64,000 nt of DNA, taken from Modicisalibacter coralii. Its GTDB lineage: Bacteria; Pseudomonadota; Gammaproteobacteria; Pseudomonadales; Halomonadaceae. Made by a program: the position numbers and the translations under genes. The notes beneath the pieces were generated by a model that was given only the letters and a program-made list of their open reading frames with translations, was not told where the DNA came from and ran no database searches. Where the stretch lies: assembly GCF_004117855.1 (NCBI RefSeq), contig NZ_QWBW01000006.1, positions 248,001 through 312,000 of the forward strand. The letters run 5' to 3'. Position 1 is the stretch's first letter. Every line of letters starts with the position of its first letter. Positions 8,023 to 17,746 of this stretch are shown here, piece by piece.

Positions 8023-8826
8023 ATGAAACAGGCTATCGCCAAGACGCTGGGAACCGCTACACTGCTCGGGCTGGGGCTGCTCGCCGGCACCGCCAACGCC
8101 GCCGACGATCAGATCAAGGTCGGCACCGTGGCCGGCCCGGAAACCGACGTCATGCAGGTCGCCAAGCAGATCGCCAAGGACAAGTACGGCCTCGACGTCG
8201 AGATCGTCGAGTTCACCGACTACGTGACGCCCAACGCCGCGCTGGCCGATGGCAGCCTCGACGCCAACGCCTACCAGCACGAGCCGTACATGAAGTCGAT
8301 GGTGCGCGACCGCGGCTACGACTTCGCCATCGCCGGGCGTACCTTCGTCTACCCGATCGGCGCCTATTCCAAGAAGTACGACAGCATCGACGCGCTGCCC
8401 GACGGCGCCACCATCGCCCTGCCCAACGACCCGTCGAACGAGGGCCGCGCCCTGATCCTGATGCACAACAAGGGGCTGATTCAGCTCAACGACCCGACCA
8501 ATCTCGAGGCCACGCCAATCGACATCGCCGAGAACCCGCACGACTTCGAGTTCCGCGAGATCGAGGCCGCCCAGTTGCCGCGCATCCTGCCGGACGTCGA
8601 CATGGCCTTCATCAACAATACCTTCGCCCAGCCCGCCGGCCTGACCCTGGACGACGCGCTGATCAAGGAAGGCCCCGAGTCGCCCTACGTCAACCTGATC
8701 GTGGTGCGTGGCGGCGATCAGGATCGCGAGGCGATCAAGGAGCTGGTCGAGGCCTATCACAGCCAGGCGGTGATCGATAAGGCCGAGGAGCTGTTTAAGG
8801 GTGGCGCCGTGCCCGGCTGGAAATAA
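8023..8826 (+). CDS. metQ: MetQ-type methionine substrate-binding protein
   Basis: A 267-residue periplasmic binding protein of the NlpA/MetQ family. A signal peptide of about 26 residues ends in GTANA-ADD. There is no lipobox cysteine, so unlike many MetQ proteins it should be a soluble periplasmic protein. Family stretches include IKVGTVAGPETDVMQVAKQI, DYVTPNAALADGSLDANAYQH and DVDMAFINNTFAQPAGL. It should deliver substrate to MetNI, encoded at 1259-2936, about 5 kb away. The region in front is AT-rich, with TAAAAT at 7956-7961 as a possible -10. The next gene acts on methionine sulfoxide. Confidence 0.9.
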   Translation: MKQAIAKTLGTATLLGLGLLAGTANAADDQIKVGTVAGPETDVMQVAKQIAKDKYGLDVEIVEFTDYVTPNAALADGSLDANAYQHEPYMKSMVRDRGYDFAIAGRTFVYPIGAYSKKYDSIDALPDGATIALPNDPSNEGRALILMHNKGLIQLNDPTNLEATPIDIAENPHDFEFREIEAAQLPRILPDVDMAFINNTFAQPAGLTLDDALIKEGPESPYVNLIVVRGGDQDREAIKELVEAYHSQAVIDKAEELFKGGAVPGWK

Positions 8827-8895
8827 TCCAGCGCTCACGACCTATGTCAGACCGGGCCGGCCATCGCCGGCCCGGTGCGTTTTCCTGGAGGCTAA

Positions 8896-9387
8896 ATGAC
8901 CGACTATGCCCTGCTCGAGCGCCAATTGCAGGCACTGCTCGACACCCGCGACTGGCTGACCAATGCCGCCCAGACCTGCGCCTTCCTGATGCAGGAAGTC
9001 GAGGGACTCAACTGGGCCGGTTTCTATCTGCAACGCCGCCCGCAGACCCTGGTGCTCGGCCCCTTCCAGGGCAAGCCGGCCTGCAACCCGATCCCTTTCA
9101 GCAAGGGCGTGTGCGGCGCGGCGGCCCGCACCCGGGCGACCCAGCGTGTCGACGACGTCCATGCCGTGGCCGATCACATCGCCTGCGATGCCGCGTCGCG
9201 TTCCGAGCTGGTGGTGCCGATCGTCGCCGATGACCGGCTATGGGGCGTGCTCGATCTCGACAGTCCGCATCCCGCCCGCTTCGACGCCGCCGACCAGGCC
9301 GGCCTCGAACGGCTGGTCGCCGTCTTCGTGGCGGCCAGCGACCTGGCGGCCAGCGATCTGGCGGCCAGCGATCTGGCGACAGACTGA
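8896..9387 (+). CDS. msrC: Free methionine-(R)-sulfoxide reductase (GAF domain)
   Basis: A single GAF domain of about 150 residues that reduces free L-methionine-(R)-sulfoxide with thioredoxin. The three conserved cysteines are in PACNPIPF, SKGVCGAAA and ADHIACDAASRSELVVPI, matching the fRMsr pattern. A GGAG-type ribosome site precedes the ATG. Its place directly after metQ suggests that imported methionine or its sulfoxide is repaired on entry. The C terminus ends in three AASDL-type pentapeptides from a 15-bp tandem repeat, beyond the folded domain. Confidence 0.92.
   Translation: MTDYALLERQLQALLDTRDWLTNAAQTCAFLMQEVEGLNWAGFYLQRRPQTLVLGPFQGKPACNPIPFSKGVCGAAARTRATQRVDDVHAVADHIACDAASRSELVVPIVADDRLWGVLDLDSPHPARFDAADQAGLERLVAVFVAASDLAASDLAASDLATD
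9331..9375 (+). repeat. Three tandem 15-bp repeats at the 3' end of msrC
   Basis: The unit GCGGCCAGCGATCTG occurs at 9346-9360 and 9361-9375 exactly and at 9331-9345 with one change. It adds in-frame pentapeptides to the MsrC C terminus. The length allows copy-number change without frameshift. Confidence 0.9.
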
Positions 9388-9488
9388 TAGCCGGCGGTCG
9401 CCCTGCCGGGGTCCACATTGCCGAATGCAGCGATCGCCACCATGCTTGTCCCTTGAGTTCGTCGTTCATCGAACATCGAGGAGAGCCG

Positions 9489-10445
9489 ATGTCTACCCCG
9501 CCCTCCGGCGTCACCCCCACGGGGCTCGACGCCGTCCTCGCCCATCTCGACCGGCTGCGCACGCTCAACGCCCAGAGCGGCAACAACCTCGCCGTCAAGC
9601 GGCGCCTGCTGGACCTGTACTTCGCCGCCGATGCGTCGATCCTGGATGCCGGCTGTCGGGTCGAGCCACTGTTGATCCCCACCCGGGGCCGGCAAGTGAT
9701 CGCCGCGGAGCGCGTACGCCCCGACGACGTCGATCTCGCCTCGGGGCGTCGGCTCTTGTACCTGCACGGCGGCAGCTGGATGGCCGGCAGTCCGGCCAGC
9801 CACCGACCGCTGACCGCGCGTCTGGCGCGTGCCTGTCGCGCCGAGGTGATCGCCGTCGACTACCGCCTGGCCCCCGAGGCCCCCTTCCCCGCCGGGCTCG
9901 AGGACTGCCTGGATGCCTGGCAGTGGCTGTGCGACAGCTATCCGCAGGGCAGCCTGCTGCTCGCCGGCGACAGCGCCGGCGGCAACCTGACGCTGGCCTG
10001 CCTCAACGTCCTCAAGCAAGAGCAGCGCCGTATGCCCGACGCGGCCATGGCCTTTTCACCGGCCACCGACCTCAACTGGGAGAGCGATTCACTGCATCGC
10101 AAGGCCCGGGTCGAGGCGATCCTCGATCCCGACCTGCTGCCGCTGATCTCGCAGTTCTATCTCGGCCCGACACCGGCCGCCAAGACCGACGACCCGCGGG
10201 TCTCGCCGCTCGAAGGCGACCTGACGGGCCTGCCGCCGACGCTGATCCAGTGCGGCGAGGCGGAGATCCTGCTCGACGACAGCCGGCGCTACGCCGAACA
10301 GGCCCAGCAGAGCGGCAGCCCGGTGACACTCAGCCTGTGGGACGACATGCCCCACGTCTTCGTCGGCTTTGCGCCGCTGCTGGCGCCGGCCAACCGTGCC
10401 CTGGAGGAGATCGCCGAGTTTGCCGACACGCATCTCGGCACCTGA
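9489..10445 (+). CDS. Alpha/beta-hydrolase, hormone-sensitive-lipase-type esterase
   Basis: A 318-residue esterase or lipase of family IV. It shows the oxyanion-hole motif LYLHGGSWMAG, the nucleophile elbow GDSAGGNLTL, the catalytic Asp in GEAEILLDDS and the His in DMPHVFVGFAPL. There is no signal peptide, so it is cytoplasmic. The ATG at 9489 is the first one after a GAGGAGA ribosome-site-like sequence. It is separated from msrC by about 100 bases. The natural ester substrate is not apparent. Confidence 0.87.
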   Translation: MSTPPSGVTPTGLDAVLAHLDRLRTLNAQSGNNLAVKRRLLDLYFAADASILDAGCRVEPLLIPTRGRQVIAAERVRPDDVDLASGRRLLYLHGGSWMAGSPASHRPLTARLARACRAEVIAVDYRLAPEAPFPAGLEDCLDAWQWLCDSYPQGSLLLAGDSAGGNLTLACLNVLKQEQRRMPDAAMAFSPATDLNWESDSLHRKARVEAILDPDLLPLISQFYLGPTPAAKTDDPRVSPLEGDLTGLPPTLIQCGEAEILLDDSRRYAEQAQQSGSPVTLSLWDDMPHVFVGFAPLLAPANRALEEIAEFADTHLGT

Positions 10446-10521
10446 AGCACCGCCAGAGCGCAGGACGTTGAGGCGGAGCAAGGAAAGACCGCGAAGGAAG
10501 CGTCAAGGGACGCCCAACGCA

Positions 10522-10556
10522 AAGACGCCCGATTCGACAGGCGAATCGGGCGTCTT
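10522..10556 (-). terminator. Terminator of the tRNA-Val pair (also faces the esterase gene)
   Basis: AAGACGCCCGATTCG (10522-10536) and its exact complement (10542-10556) form a 15-bp stem with a 5-base loop. On the minus strand it is followed by TTTGCG, a short T-run. It lies 9 bases beyond the 3' end of the first tRNA and can also terminate the esterase gene. Confidence 0.7.
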
Positions 10557-10565
10557 CGGCGATAC

Positions 10566-10642
10566 TGGTAGGACCAAGCGGATTTGAACCGCTGACCTCC
10601 ACGATGTCAACGTGGCGCTCTAACCAACTGAGCTATGGTCCT
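10566..10642 (-). tRNA. tRNA-Val (anticodon GAC)
   Basis: A 77-base cloverleaf with encoded CCA. The acceptor AGGACCA pairs with TGGTCCT, the anticodon arm CCACG-TTGACAT-CGTGG gives GAC, and the T arm contains GGTTCAAATCC. It is downstream of a second copy with an exact 100-bp offset, so both are probably cut from one transcript. Confidence 0.97.
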
Positions 10643-10665
10643 GAAAAGCGGATTGTTCGATGCCC

Positions 10666-10742
10666 TGGTAGGACCGAGCGGATTTGAACCGCTGACCTCC
10701 ACGATGTCAACGTGGCGCTCTAACCAACTGAGCTACGGTCCT
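10666..10742 (-). tRNA. tRNA-Val (anticodon GAC), second copy
   Basis: Identical to the downstream copy except for the last acceptor pair, which is G-C (AGGACCG with CGGTCCT) instead of A-T. Both sides of the pair changed, so folding is kept. Anticodon GAC and an encoded CCA are present. Confidence 0.97.
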
Positions 10743-10786
10743 TCGGGCAGTCGCTGTCGGCGAGACGTCGCCGGCAACGGATGCGT

Positions 10787-10814
10787 ATTCTACCCATGCC
10801 CAGCGGAAATGCAA
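10787..10814 (-). promoter_or_regulatory. Promoter of the tRNA-Val operon
   Basis: Read on the minus strand: TTGCAT (10814-10809), 16 bases, TAGAAT (10792-10787), then a GC-containing discriminator before the tRNA. This fits a strong stable-RNA promoter. The rest of the 10743-11046 gap holds only this and a GlpR-type site. Confidence 0.65.
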
Positions 10815-10901
10815 CCCCTCAAGCACGCTTTCTCGTCGTAACTCAAGCGCTTGGCGATACCCGGCGACGCGGGCAGCGGTCAGGCCGGGCGAAACGCGGA
10901 A

Positions 10902-10917
10902 TGTTCGTTTCCGAACA
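10902..10917. promoter_or_regulatory. GlpR-type operator upstream of glpR
   Basis: TGTTCG-TTTC-CGAACA is a perfect palindrome around a 4-base centre and matches the known E. coli GlpR half-site TGTTCG/CGAACA. It lies 130 bases before the glpR start, suggesting autoregulation. Confidence 0.6.
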
Positions 10918-11046
10918 CACGTGACACCGCCATCGACGCCGCCACCTCCCGGCCGGCGCGCGTCATCGCCCATCCCCACGGACGACGGGCCCTGATAAGA
11001 TGGGATGCGACGCACAACGCCCCATTCAACGACGCGGCCTCTCGTC

Positions 11047-11850
11047 ATGACCCAGCAGAAACGTCACGATGCCATCATCGCCCTGGTCAAGCGCCAGGGC
11101 TATGCCTCCATCGAGCAGCTCACCCGCGACTTCGGCGTCACCCCGCAGACCATTCGTCGCGACCTGAACGCCCTCGCCGACGAAGGCCTCATCCGCCGCG
11201 TGCACGGTGGCGCCGGCCTCGAATCGAGTACCGTCAACACCGCCTACACCACGCGCAAGACACTCAATCTCGAGGCCAAGCGGCGCATCGCCGACCTGCT
11301 CGCCGCGCAGATTCCCGATCACGCCTCGCTGTTCATCAACATCGGCACCAGTAACGAGATCGTGGCCGAGGCGCTACGTGCGCATCGCGGCCTGGAAGTG
11401 ATCACCAACAACCTCAACGTGGCGGCGATCCTGCAGCACAACGAGGATTTCAACGTGATCGTCGCCGGCGGCCAGGTGCGCTCCCGGGATGGCGGCATCA
11501 TCGGCGAGGCGACCATCGACTTCATCAATCAGTTCAAGGTCGACTTCGGCATCATCGGCATCAGTGGCATCGACGAGGACGGCTCGCTGCTGGAGTTCGA
11601 CTATCAGGAGGTGCGCGTCGCCCAGGCGATCATCCGCAACTCGCGTCAGGTATTCCTGACCGCCGACCATTCGAAATTCCATCGCAATGCCGTCGTCCGC
11701 CAGGGCAATATCAGCCAGATCGACGCCCTGTTCACCGATCGCCAGCCCCCCGAGCCGATCCTGCGCCTGATCGAGGCACACGACGTGGCGCTGCATATCG
11801 CCGACGCCCCCCTCGCGCCCCGCGTCGACGACGCCCCGGCCCTGGCCTGA
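11047..11850 (+). CDS. glpR: DeoR-family glycerol-3-phosphate regulon repressor
   Basis: A 267-residue repressor. The N-terminal DeoR helix-turn-helix reads [20 protein letters not shown] followed by [20 protein letters not shown]. The C-terminal sugar-phosphate sensor domain contains [42 protein letters not shown] and [13 protein letters not shown]. It should repress glycerol-3-phosphate genes until glycerol-3-phosphate binds. The ATG at 11047 fits the family start. glpD follows directly, and GlpR-type sites lie in front of both genes. Confidence 0.92.
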   Translation: MTQQKRHDAIIALVKRQGYASIEQLTRDFGVTPQTIRRDLNALADEGLIRRVHGGAGLESSTVNTAYTTRKTLNLEAKRRIADLLAAQIPDHASLFINIGTSNEIVAEALRAHRGLEVITNNLNVAAILQHNEDFNVIVAGGQVRSRDGGIIGEATIDFINQFKVDFGIIGISGIDEDGSLLEFDYQEVRVAQAIIRNSRQVFLTADHSKFHRNAVVRQGNISQIDALFTDRQPPEPILRLIEAHDVALHIADAPLAPRVDDAPALA

Positions 11851-11923
11851 CGCGTCCTCGCTTCCCGGTCCCCCACCCCAGACGGCGGCCTACCGCCGCC
11901 GCCCGATCTCATGCGAGCATTGA

Positions 11924-11946
11924 TGTTCGTTTTCGACTAGTATAAG
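11924..11946 (+). promoter_or_regulatory. glpD control region: GlpR-like site and -10 element
   Basis: TGTTCG-TTTT-CGACTA (11924-11939) keeps one perfect GlpR half-site and a degenerate second one. TATAAG at 11941-11946 is a plausible -10. A further TCG-containing segment in opposite orientation (AAACGAAAACA) follows at about 11952. Binding here would block RNA polymerase. Confidence 0.5.
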
Positions 11947-12014
11947 TTCATAAACGAAAACAACAGCGAGGCCGGGACGCGCCTCGTCCGCCACCTCACT
12001 CAAGCGGAGCGATC

Positions 12015-13523
12015 ATGGGCACCTCACAACCACTTCTCGACGTCTTCGTCGTCGGCGGCGGCATCAATGGGGCGGGCATCGCCAATGACGCCGCCGGGCG
12101 CGGCCTGTCCGTGTCACTTTGTGAACAGGCCGACCTGGCCCAGGCCACGTCCTCGGCGAGCAGCAAGCTGATTCACGGTGGCCTGCGCTATCTCGAGCAC
12201 CGCGAATTCCGGCTGGTCCGCGAGGCCCTGCGCGAACGTGAAGTCCTGCTCGCCAAGGCCCCGCACATCATCTGGCCGCTGCGCTTCATCCTGCCCCACC
12301 GCCCGCACCTGCGCCCGGCGTGGATGCTGCGAGCGGGGTTGTTCCTCTACGATCACCTGGGCAAGCGCGACAGCCTGCCGGGCTCCACCAGCCTGCGCTT
12401 CGGCGCGACCAGCCCGCTCCAGCCGTCGATCAGCCGCGGTTTCGAATACTCCGATTGCTGGGTGGACGACGCCCGTCTGGTGGTACTCAACGCCATGCAG
12501 GCCCGCGACAAGGGCGCCGAGGTACTGGTTCGCACGCGCTGCGTCGAGGCCCGCGAGGTCGACGGCCACTGGCGGCTGACCCTGGAGGACACCTCCAGCG
12601 GCCGCCGCTTCGAACGCCATGCCCGGGTGCTGATCAACGCCGCCGGGCCCTGGGTGGAGTCCTTCGTCAAGCAAAACGCCCAGCGGCAATCGCAGTACGG
12701 CATTCGCATGATCCAGGGCAGCCACATCGTCGTGCCGCGGATCAATACCGACGAACGGGCCTACATCCTGCAGAACCGCGACGGGCGCATCGTCTTCGTG
12801 CTGCCCTACGAAGAGGATTTCAGCCTGATCGGCACCACCGACGTGCGCTATCGCGGCGATCCCGCCCAGGTCTCGATCACCGACGACGAGATCGACTATC
12901 TGCTCGATGTCGTCAACGGGCATTTCGTGCGTCAGTTGAGCCGCGACGAGGTGATCGCCAACTTCTCCGGGGTGCGCCCGCTGTGCGACGACGAGTCCAC
13001 CTCGCCTTCGGCGATGACCCGCGACTACACGCTCGACCTGGACCAGCGGGGTGCCCCGCTGCTGTCGATCTACGGCGGCAAGATCACCACCTACCGCCGA
13101 CTGGCCGAGGCGGCGCTGGCCACCCTGGAGACCACGCTGCCCCACATGGGCAAGGCCTGGACGGCCGAGGCACCGCTGCCCGGCGGCGACATCGGCGACG
13201 CCGCCGCGTTCCAGGCGCATCTGGAACGCGACTACCCCTTCCTCGGCAAGTCCCGCGCACGGCGCTTCGCCCACAGTTACGGCTCGCTGTGCCGGGAATT
13301 CCTCGATGGCTGCACGTCGCAGGAAGACCTCGGCGAGGACTTCGGTGCCGGCCTGACCCAGCGGGAAGTGGACTACCTGGTCGATCGCGAATGGGCCGCC
13401 AGCGCCGAGGACGTGCTCTGGCGCCGCAGCAAGCTCTACCTGCGGCTGTCACAGAGCCAGATTGACCGACTTCGTTCCTACATGGGCACCAGCCATGCGG
13501 CTCTGGCTAGCTCATTGTGTTGA
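12015..13523 (+). CDS. glpD: Aerobic glycerol-3-phosphate dehydrogenase
   Basis: A 502-residue FAD flavoenzyme on the inner face of the membrane that oxidises glycerol-3-phosphate to dihydroxyacetone phosphate and passes electrons to quinone. The N-terminal dinucleotide fold is FVVGGGINGAGIANDAAGRG; SSASSKLIHGGLRYLEHREF, GSHIVVPRI and FSGVRPLCDDE are typical family segments. The C-terminal GlpD domain runs from about residue 395. The last residues (SHAALASSLC) look short of what I expect and border a block of odd non-coding DNA, so the 3' end may have been altered. Glycerol released from sulfoquinovosyl glycerol by the locus to the right could feed this enzyme. Confidence 0.93.
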   Translation: MGTSQPLLDVFVVGGGINGAGIANDAAGRGLSVSLCEQADLAQATSSASSKLIHGGLRYLEHREFRLVREALREREVLLAKAPHIIWPLRFILPHRPHLRPAWMLRAGLFLYDHLGKRDSLPGSTSLRFGATSPLQPSISRGFEYSDCWVDDARLVVLNAMQARDKGAEVLVRTRCVEAREVDGHWRLTLEDTSSGRRFERHARVLINAAGPWVESFVKQNAQRQSQYGIRMIQGSHIVVPRINTDERAYILQNRDGRIVFVLPYEEDFSLIGTTDVRYRGDPAQVSITDDEIDYLLDVVNGHFVRQLSRDEVIANFSGVRPLCDDESTSPSAMTRDYTLDLDQRGAPLLSIYGGKITTYRRLAEAALATLETTLPHMGKAWTAEAPLPGGDIGDAAAFQAHLERDYPFLGKSRARRFAHSYGSLCREFLDGCTSQEDLGEDFGAGLTQREVDYLVDREWAASAEDVLWRRSKLYLRLSQSQIDRLRSYMGTSHAALASSLC

Positions 13524-14010
13524 CCCATCAGGTTTCCCCACTCGACGAATGGAAGGTTAGTTCGTCCAGATTGGCCTCAGGACTATGATGGTTGTACCGG
13601 TGCAGTGAGGCCGGGAGGCTCTAGCCTCGCTGCGACGAACTCTCATAGGGGCTACGTGCTGATTCATCCCACTAGCCCCGGCACCTGTCGCGATAAAGTT
13701 GCGTGCGTAACGTACAGCGGCAAAGACCGACGCACCCTCCTCTCGGGAGCGATGCCCCCATGGGTGATCGCTCTCACACTGGCACCCTCAGCTTGTGTCA
13801 GCGTTCTTGGTTTCGTGGAATGATCGATGAGACGAGCGACCAGCATGGCTCAGCCATATGGCGCGAGCCCCATAGCCTGATGCTTTTCGCCCCACCCCTG
13901 GAGCGCTGGTACGCACCTCCAGTCTTCCCGGCTGGATCCATGTAAACGACCCGTTGTGAACCCCCCGCCCCATTCGGATAGTACGACACCTCACAAAACC
14001 ACCCATTTCG
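13524..14010. mobile_element. Non-coding block with three hairpins, possible IS110-type remnant
   Basis: There is no credible gene between glpD and the porin. Three strong stem-loops follow one another: GCAGTGAGGC (13602-13611) with 13624-13633, GGGGCTA (13648-13654) with 13673-13679, and GGGAGCGAT (13745-13753) with 13767-13775, with loops of 12, 18 and 13 bases. This layout resembles the RNA-coding, non-coding end of IS110-family elements, but no transposase fragment is visible. I treat the assignment as tentative. Bases 14011-14100 are AT-rich and belong to the porin promoter region (TATAAT at 14077-14082). Confidence 0.3.
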
Positions 14011-14104
14011 CAACGCTATTATTCAGAACAATCCAACCAGAAATAGATTACAAAGAAGCCTAAAATGCCTGATTTATAATACTAAAGTATCATGTACCGG
14101 CTAT

Positions 14105-15677
<1,573 letters not shown>

Positions 15678-15731
15678 ATATCAGCATGAGGGTGGGGCAC
15701 AGGCGCCCCACTCGCTGACATGTCGATCTTT

Positions 15732-15764
15732 GCCCCATGGCTCCTGAAGCCTTGGGGCTTTTTT
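15732..15764 (+). terminator. Intrinsic terminator of the porin gene
   Basis: GCCCCA (15732-15737) pairs with TGGGGC (15753-15758), extended inward by partial pairing of GGCT and AGCC, and is followed by six T residues. Confidence 0.8.
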
Positions 15765-15892
15765 CAGCTCGGGCTTACCTTGGACGTGGCCACTCAGGGA
15801 TATGGTAGGATTCATCTAGCATCCCCAAAGACAGTAAACATTTCAACCGGAAGTCGTCCTCGACACCCGGCCACTCCAATCGAGCAACCACC

Positions 15893-16948
15893 ATGAGCAG
15901 CCAACAGCGCTCCCGGCGCAGCACCAAGCGTGTCACCATGACGGACGTCGCAAAATTATCCGGCGTCTCGGCCAGCACTGTGTCGCTCTACCTGCGCCGC
16001 CCCGCCGAAGTGTCCGATGCCCTCGGTCGGCGTATCCAGAATGCTATCGACACGCTGGGCTATGTCCCCAATCTGATGGCCGGTGCCCTGGCCGCCGCAC
16101 AAACTCGCGTCATCGGTGTCGTCGTGCCTTCTCTGGTCAACTCGATGTTCTCTTCGACCGTCAGTCGCATGCAAATGGCCTTGAGCCATCATGGCTACCA
16201 GCTACTGCTTGGTCACAGCGAGTATTCCGAAGAGCAGGAAGAGTCGCTGGTGCGGGCCTTCATGTCCTGGTCGCCTAGTGCCATGGTGCTGACCGGGCTG
16301 CAACACAGTCGGGAAACTCGTCGCATATTGACCAGTTCCGCACTGCCTGTGGTGGAAATGTGGGAACTCGGCTCCAATGCCCTAGACACCATGGTCGGCT
16401 TTTCCCACGAAGATGTCGGGCGAGCCCAAGCACGTCATCTCATCGAGTCGGGGTGCCGCCGCCTGGCTTTCATCGGCGCCCGCCTCAGCATCGACAATCG
16501 CGCCCGGCTTCGTGCAACGGGCTTGAGAACTGCCTGCCAGGATCTACTCGGCAGTTCCAACTGCCAAATTATCGATACCGGCACTGATCGGATGGCCGAA
16601 GCCGCCCGCAAGGCGCTGAGAGCGCTACTCGCCGAACAACCCGATATAGACGGCATCGTGTTCTCGAACGATGTCCTGGCCCTGGGCGCCATTGCCGAGG
16701 CGCAGGCCAGAGGCATACGTATCCCCGAGGATATTGCACTGGTAGGCTTTGGCGACATGGACTTCAGCAATTGTTGTCTACCTTCCATATCGACCGTACG
16801 CCCGCCACGCCAAGAAATTGGAGACCGAGTGGCGATGAGCCTACTCGATAGCCTGCAAGGAAAAGCCGCCGAGACGACAGTCGACCTGGGCTTCGAGCTT
16901 CTGGTGCGAGAAAGTTCAACCCGGCGCGTCGGGCTCACTATTCCTTGA
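15893..16948 (+). CDS. LacI-family regulator, probable repressor of the sulfoquinovose regulon
   Basis: A 351-residue LacI/GalR-family protein. The N-terminal DNA-binding domain reads VTMTDVAKLSGVSASTVSLY with hinge helix PNLMAGALAAAQT, followed by a periplasmic-binding-protein-like ligand domain with FSNDVLALGAIAEAQARGI and VGFGDMDFSNCCLPSISTVR. It resembles gluconate-type repressors. Four palindromic sites of LacI type in the same 12-kb locus, and no other LacI gene here, make it the likely binder. The inducer may be sulfoquinovose or a pathway intermediate. No copy of the operator lies in front of this gene itself. Confidence 0.85.
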   Translation: MSSQQRSRRSTKRVTMTDVAKLSGVSASTVSLYLRRPAEVSDALGRRIQNAIDTLGYVPNLMAGALAAAQTRVIGVVVPSLVNSMFSSTVSRMQMALSHHGYQLLLGHSEYSEEQEESLVRAFMSWSPSAMVLTGLQHSRETRRILTSSALPVVEMWELGSNALDTMVGFSHEDVGRAQARHLIESGCRRLAFIGARLSIDNRARLRATGLRTACQDLLGSSNCQIIDTGTDRMAEAARKALRALLAEQPDIDGIVFSNDVLALGAIAEAQARGIRIPEDIALVGFGDMDFSNCCLPSISTVRPPRQEIGDRVAMSLLDSLQGKAAETTVDLGFELLVRESSTRRVGLTIP

Positions 16949-16993
16949 GCCCCGCCCCTTTTGGGAGGACATGTTGGCTCCTGGCTGACTTCA

Positions 16994-17746
16994 TCATCTC
17001 AGGCCCGAGATACATAGGCTGACACCGGAGCCCAATAGCAGGATGAAGGCCAGTCGTCTCAGGCTGCGTGCCGATAAGGGAGGCGGGTAGCGGCGGCCCA
17101 GCCAGGTAAAGAACACCACCACCGGAATCGCTGCCATTGCAACACCGAGCACCTGCAAATCGAGCGCCCCCTGAAAGGCAACGATAGTCAGACGCTGGAG
17201 ACTATTGATGGCAAAGACCATGAGGAGACAGTCACGAATGACGGCCGGCGCCAATGGTTGCCGATAGAGCTGGAAAACCATGGGCGGCCCCGACGTCGAG
17301 AACATCCCCCCCATGAAGCCCGATAACCCACCGAACAACGCAAAGCTCCAATCCGGCGAGCGGTGCCGCCGGGGCTTGGGGTGATACACCAGCATCAGAC
17401 TGCTGGTGATTATGGAGCCCCCCAGGATAACCTCGAGCCAGCCTACATAGTCACCGCTCAGAGACTCCAACGCCCAGACACCCAAGAAAACAGTGACCAT
17501 ACCGCTCAAAGCACTGATCAGCACGACGCGACGATCCAGTGTGGCACGCTTGCCGTATAGCGCCACCACACAGTTGAACAGGCTCAGAACGCTGATGAGG
17601 ATGGCTCCTAGAGTCACCGGAGCGATGCCGAACAATACAACGCCGGCCATGAAGATCAGACCAAAGGCGAAGCCAGTGATGGTTTGAGCGTAGGTCGCCA
17701 GGGCCACCACCAGCAACAACGCCAGGTGTTGCTCCAGCATGTCCAT
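16994..17746 (-). CDS. TauE/SafE-family (TSUP) membrane exporter, probable sulfolactate export
   Basis: A 250-residue protein with about eight membrane segments in two related halves; TYAQTITGFAFGLIFMAGVV and GGLSGFMGGMFSTSGPPMVF are the paired TSUP signatures. Members move sulfite, sulfonates or other organosulfur anions. It is the last gene of the catabolic operon: its ATG at 17746 overlaps the TGA of the sulfoquinovosidase gene by one base. No sulfolactate-cleaving enzyme is encoded here, so export of the C3 sulfonate end product is the natural role. This is inference from context. Confidence 0.8.
   Translation of the reverse strand: MDMLEQHLALLLVVALATYAQTITGFAFGLIFMAGVVLFGIAPVTLGAILISVLSLFNCVVALYGKRATLDRRVVLISALSGMVTVFLGVWALESLSGDYVGWLEVILGGSIITSSLMLVYHPKPRRHRSPDWSFALFGGLSGFMGGMFSTSGPPMVFQLYRQPLAPAVIRDCLLMVFAINSLQRLTIVAFQGALDLQVLGVAMAAIPVVVFFTWLGRRYPPPLSARSLRRLAFILLLGSGVSLCISGLR

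Noticed and set aside
9240-9488. N-terminal extension of the esterase frame
   Set aside because: It runs through msrC in another frame and lacks a ribosome site; the ATG at 9489 gives a normal family length.
13664-14013. Short minus-strand frames in the glpD-porin gap
   Set aside because: They overlap the strong hairpins, lack ribosome sites and show no domain; more likely non-coding remnant sequence.
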